From contig JAOZTO010000086.1 in NCBI GenBank assembly GCA_029942265.1, positions 1 to 8,312 on the forward strand: a stretch of 8,312 bases of DNA, read 5' to 3'. Below the pieces are notes generated by a model. That model made no database searches and was not told the DNA's origin. It saw only the letters and a program-made list of their open reading frames with translations. Below, one piece after another: positions 8,001 through 8,312 of this stretch (position 1 is its first letter; each line of letters starts with the position of its first letter). The position numbers and the translations under genes are program-made. The DNA comes from Desulfocapsa sp. (GTDB taxonomy: Bacteria; Desulfobacterota; Desulfobulbia; Desulfobulbales; Desulfocapsaceae).

Positions 8001-8312
8001 CTTGTCTGGATAACGCGAAACTTGTGCAGACAATGGGCAAAGAGGCTGACTTTACTAAAGCATCACTTAAGGGAGCAGACTTTGAACGCGCTATGCTCAG
8101 CAAGGCTGTTTTTACCGAAAGCGATTTGACAGGCGCAACTGCTCGCCAAGCAGCTTTCAAAGGTAGTAGCTTTGCCGGAGCGGTTCTTGATGATGCTGTT
8201 TTCCATATGGCAATTCTTGAGAAAACCGATTTTACCAAGGCCAGTCTGAACGGTGCACGAATCAGCATGTGTATGGTTAGCGGCAAGGCTGATAATGCTA
8301 ATTTCCGTAATG
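5021..8312 (+). CDS. DUF2169 / pentapeptide-repeat T6SS accessory protein (3' end cut by window)
   Basis: The frame is open from ATG 5021 to the right edge: 1097 codons and one base, no stop. Residues about 1-325 match DUF2169 (COG5351), a family found beside vgrG and PAAR genes and implicated as an adaptor for loading T6SS effectors. Supporting segments include FFPRPIGIKDKNYLSVGI, a TVPGELGAKPILDQGVPKPRSE-type region (residues about 49-69), FEMP/WP..AYGGDGFAKNP-like context and MACEDQFLDGYFKGGEP. Residues about 340-510 are helical and Lys/Glu/Ala-rich. Residues about 521-770 form a globular domain I do not recognise with certainty; it has weak Toprim-like features (D653-E654, GGSD at 739-742). 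Another charged helical stretch covers about 785-945. From 964 onward come about 27 pentapeptide units, expected to form a square beta-helix. A G-[MVL]-D-P motif recurs at 503, 831 and 937. No signal peptide or membrane segment is seen. The role as loading factor is inferred from family and position; the start is supported by homology more than by its weak ribosome site. Confidence 0.88.
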   Translation, partial: MKIFKEKQHSFFPRPIGIKDKNYLSVGIMSFFDLNDPDNLLTEQELWKTVPGELGAKPILDQGVPKPRSEFLVTGSCHAPRGTSRPASRVRVRVGEIDKKLNVFGDRYWKKGLITEAVPFVEMPIVWPTAYGGDGFAKNPLGKGIHKLSMPDGSAVPLPNIELPDQQIGSPGQSPDPAGFGPLDLMWPQRFDKNGTYDEKWKNERWPFFPDDMNYEFFNMACEDQFLDGYFKGGEPVTIENMNRDIQVIESSLPKLRMRCFVTLNTKFKPHIFPVAALPSHELSETDEFREVSTRLETVWFFPSIMRGLLIYRGTTEVMDEDGADVLRVMIRHEDQAEEPKTIEHYRDLQIKLLDRGVEFDMSKTEEIVKKAQVSMVKIKNIPKFADDIRQKALGNRPSMPAPSPEEMLVKSQTMIAEHTATLGKLEAMATKMHAESGHLVNINLGVFDKFRGKLATIGQNIEAATGKLSAAKTKLETARKAALKDVSGGLKKIKPEYLEKAGMDPDKLIPPNFPFDKKVNPWHDRGFPFVVQCRKYLEGDRETLRKLADLGLQRKTIKRAWLGVNSSEILERPKNWGLKGDEEFALPAGLVFPRFDGPVLNRIQSYPAYFESDKESLVPGSDETPLFIASSTLIDLPSMPAAEGAPVVAVADELQALFIEQEVGDCCSVIALSSPKDKLGKDAAKGLKNGQAFLIVQPEKWGEDKQLKTGWQDWISAHKTAVPLELEHGKTVFESRKGGSDIRQWVLDHLPGEYAGEHTVDMGMPAKGKPPGEGFLKGFKPVFPDVKALSKGIHAEVKKAMEAKFAPIHAESDSALVQMREIAAKYTKYGVDPSKIKMGGSAGPQASPKEIGQQIADKIRAKAAVLKKQGVLTPEAALKMETSATKAQSMGIEADAQKASMLGKLEAKKLEMKEGLKKLEAKDLPGVAKEKFEKQGLDPDAIRPLTREEVHRMHDQGKSIAGAILSGVDLSELDLTGADLTGCQIKGTDFTGTCLDNAKLVQTMGKEADFTKASLKGADFERAMLSKAVFTESDLTGATARQAAFKGSSFAGAVLDDAVFHMAILEKTDFTKASLNGARISMCMVSGKADNANFRN
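6941..7291 (+). other. Possible degenerate Toprim-like subdomain of the DUF2169 protein
   Basis: Residues about 641-757 read like a Toprim fold: a hydrophobic strand then an acidic pair (VVAVADELQAL, 648-658, compare the V-x-G-E-x-D-A-L pattern of primase Toprim domains), a strand ending SVIALSS, another strand (AFLIVQPEKWGED, 693-705) where Toprim proteins carry DxD, and GGSDIRQWVL (739-748), resembling the final G-x-D-x-x-x-x-L helix. The DxD acidic pair is missing, so metal-dependent catalysis is unlikely. This is pattern resemblance only. Confidence 0.3.
7910..8312 (+). repeat. Pentapeptide-repeat region
   Basis: From residue 964 the protein reads in units of five with a central Leu, Phe or Ile and often Ala or Thr at the first position: AILSG, VDLSE, LDLTG, ADLTG, then ADFTK, ASLKG, ADFER, SDLTG, AAFKG, TDFTK, ASLNG. 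About 26 units are in one unbroken register (units such as TMGKE and ATARQ are degenerate). Near the end the register seems to slip by one residue (ANFRN, 1093-1097). The region runs off the window, so its full length is unknown. Such repeats form a right-handed quadrilateral beta-helix, usually a binding scaffold. Confidence 0.9.

Noticed and set aside
7402..8286. Two long antisense frames (7402-7881 and 7888-8286) opposite the third gene, the second with a repetitive Ser/Ala/Lys pattern
   Set aside because: The apparent repeat is the reverse-strand image of the pentapeptide region, and the first mirrors an Ala/Lys/Glu-rich helical stretch. Neither has a convincing domain.

Overview
The window is a piece of a type VI secretion system (T6SS) locus. 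It carries three large genes, all on the + strand and closely spaced, with no long non-coding stretch. Base composition is moderate, and the proteins look like those of a Gram-negative proteobacterium. My best guess is a Desulfovibrio-like (Desulfovibrionales) bacterium, but this rests on general resemblance only and cannot be proven from the sequence.

Layout: positions 1-65 are a short leader with a 12-bp direct repeat and a good ribosome binding site. Positions 66-2693 encode ClpV/TssH, the AAA+ ATPase that disassembles the contracted T6SS sheath. After a 26-bp gap, 2720-5008 encode a VgrG/TssI spike protein. Its C-terminal half is a repetitive needle that changes from an 8-residue to a 7-residue glycine repeat. 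After a further 12-bp gap, an open frame starts at 5021 and runs off the right edge without a stop (at least 1097 codons). It encodes a large multidomain protein: an N-terminal DUF2169 domain (a family linked to T6SS effector loading), long helical segments, an unrecognised central domain with faint Toprim-like features, and a C-terminal pentapeptide-repeat region.

How they fit together: VgrG is the tip of the injected spike. DUF2169 proteins next to vgrG are generally thought to help load a cargo effector onto the spike. ClpV recycles the sheath after firing. The order clpV-vgrG-DUF2169 suggests the junction between the core apparatus genes and a cargo module, with the PAAR protein, effector and immunity genes probably downstream of the window. 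The tight spacing and lack of visible terminators suggest one transcript.

The least ordinary parts are the octad-to-heptad switch in the VgrG needle and the composite architecture of the third protein.
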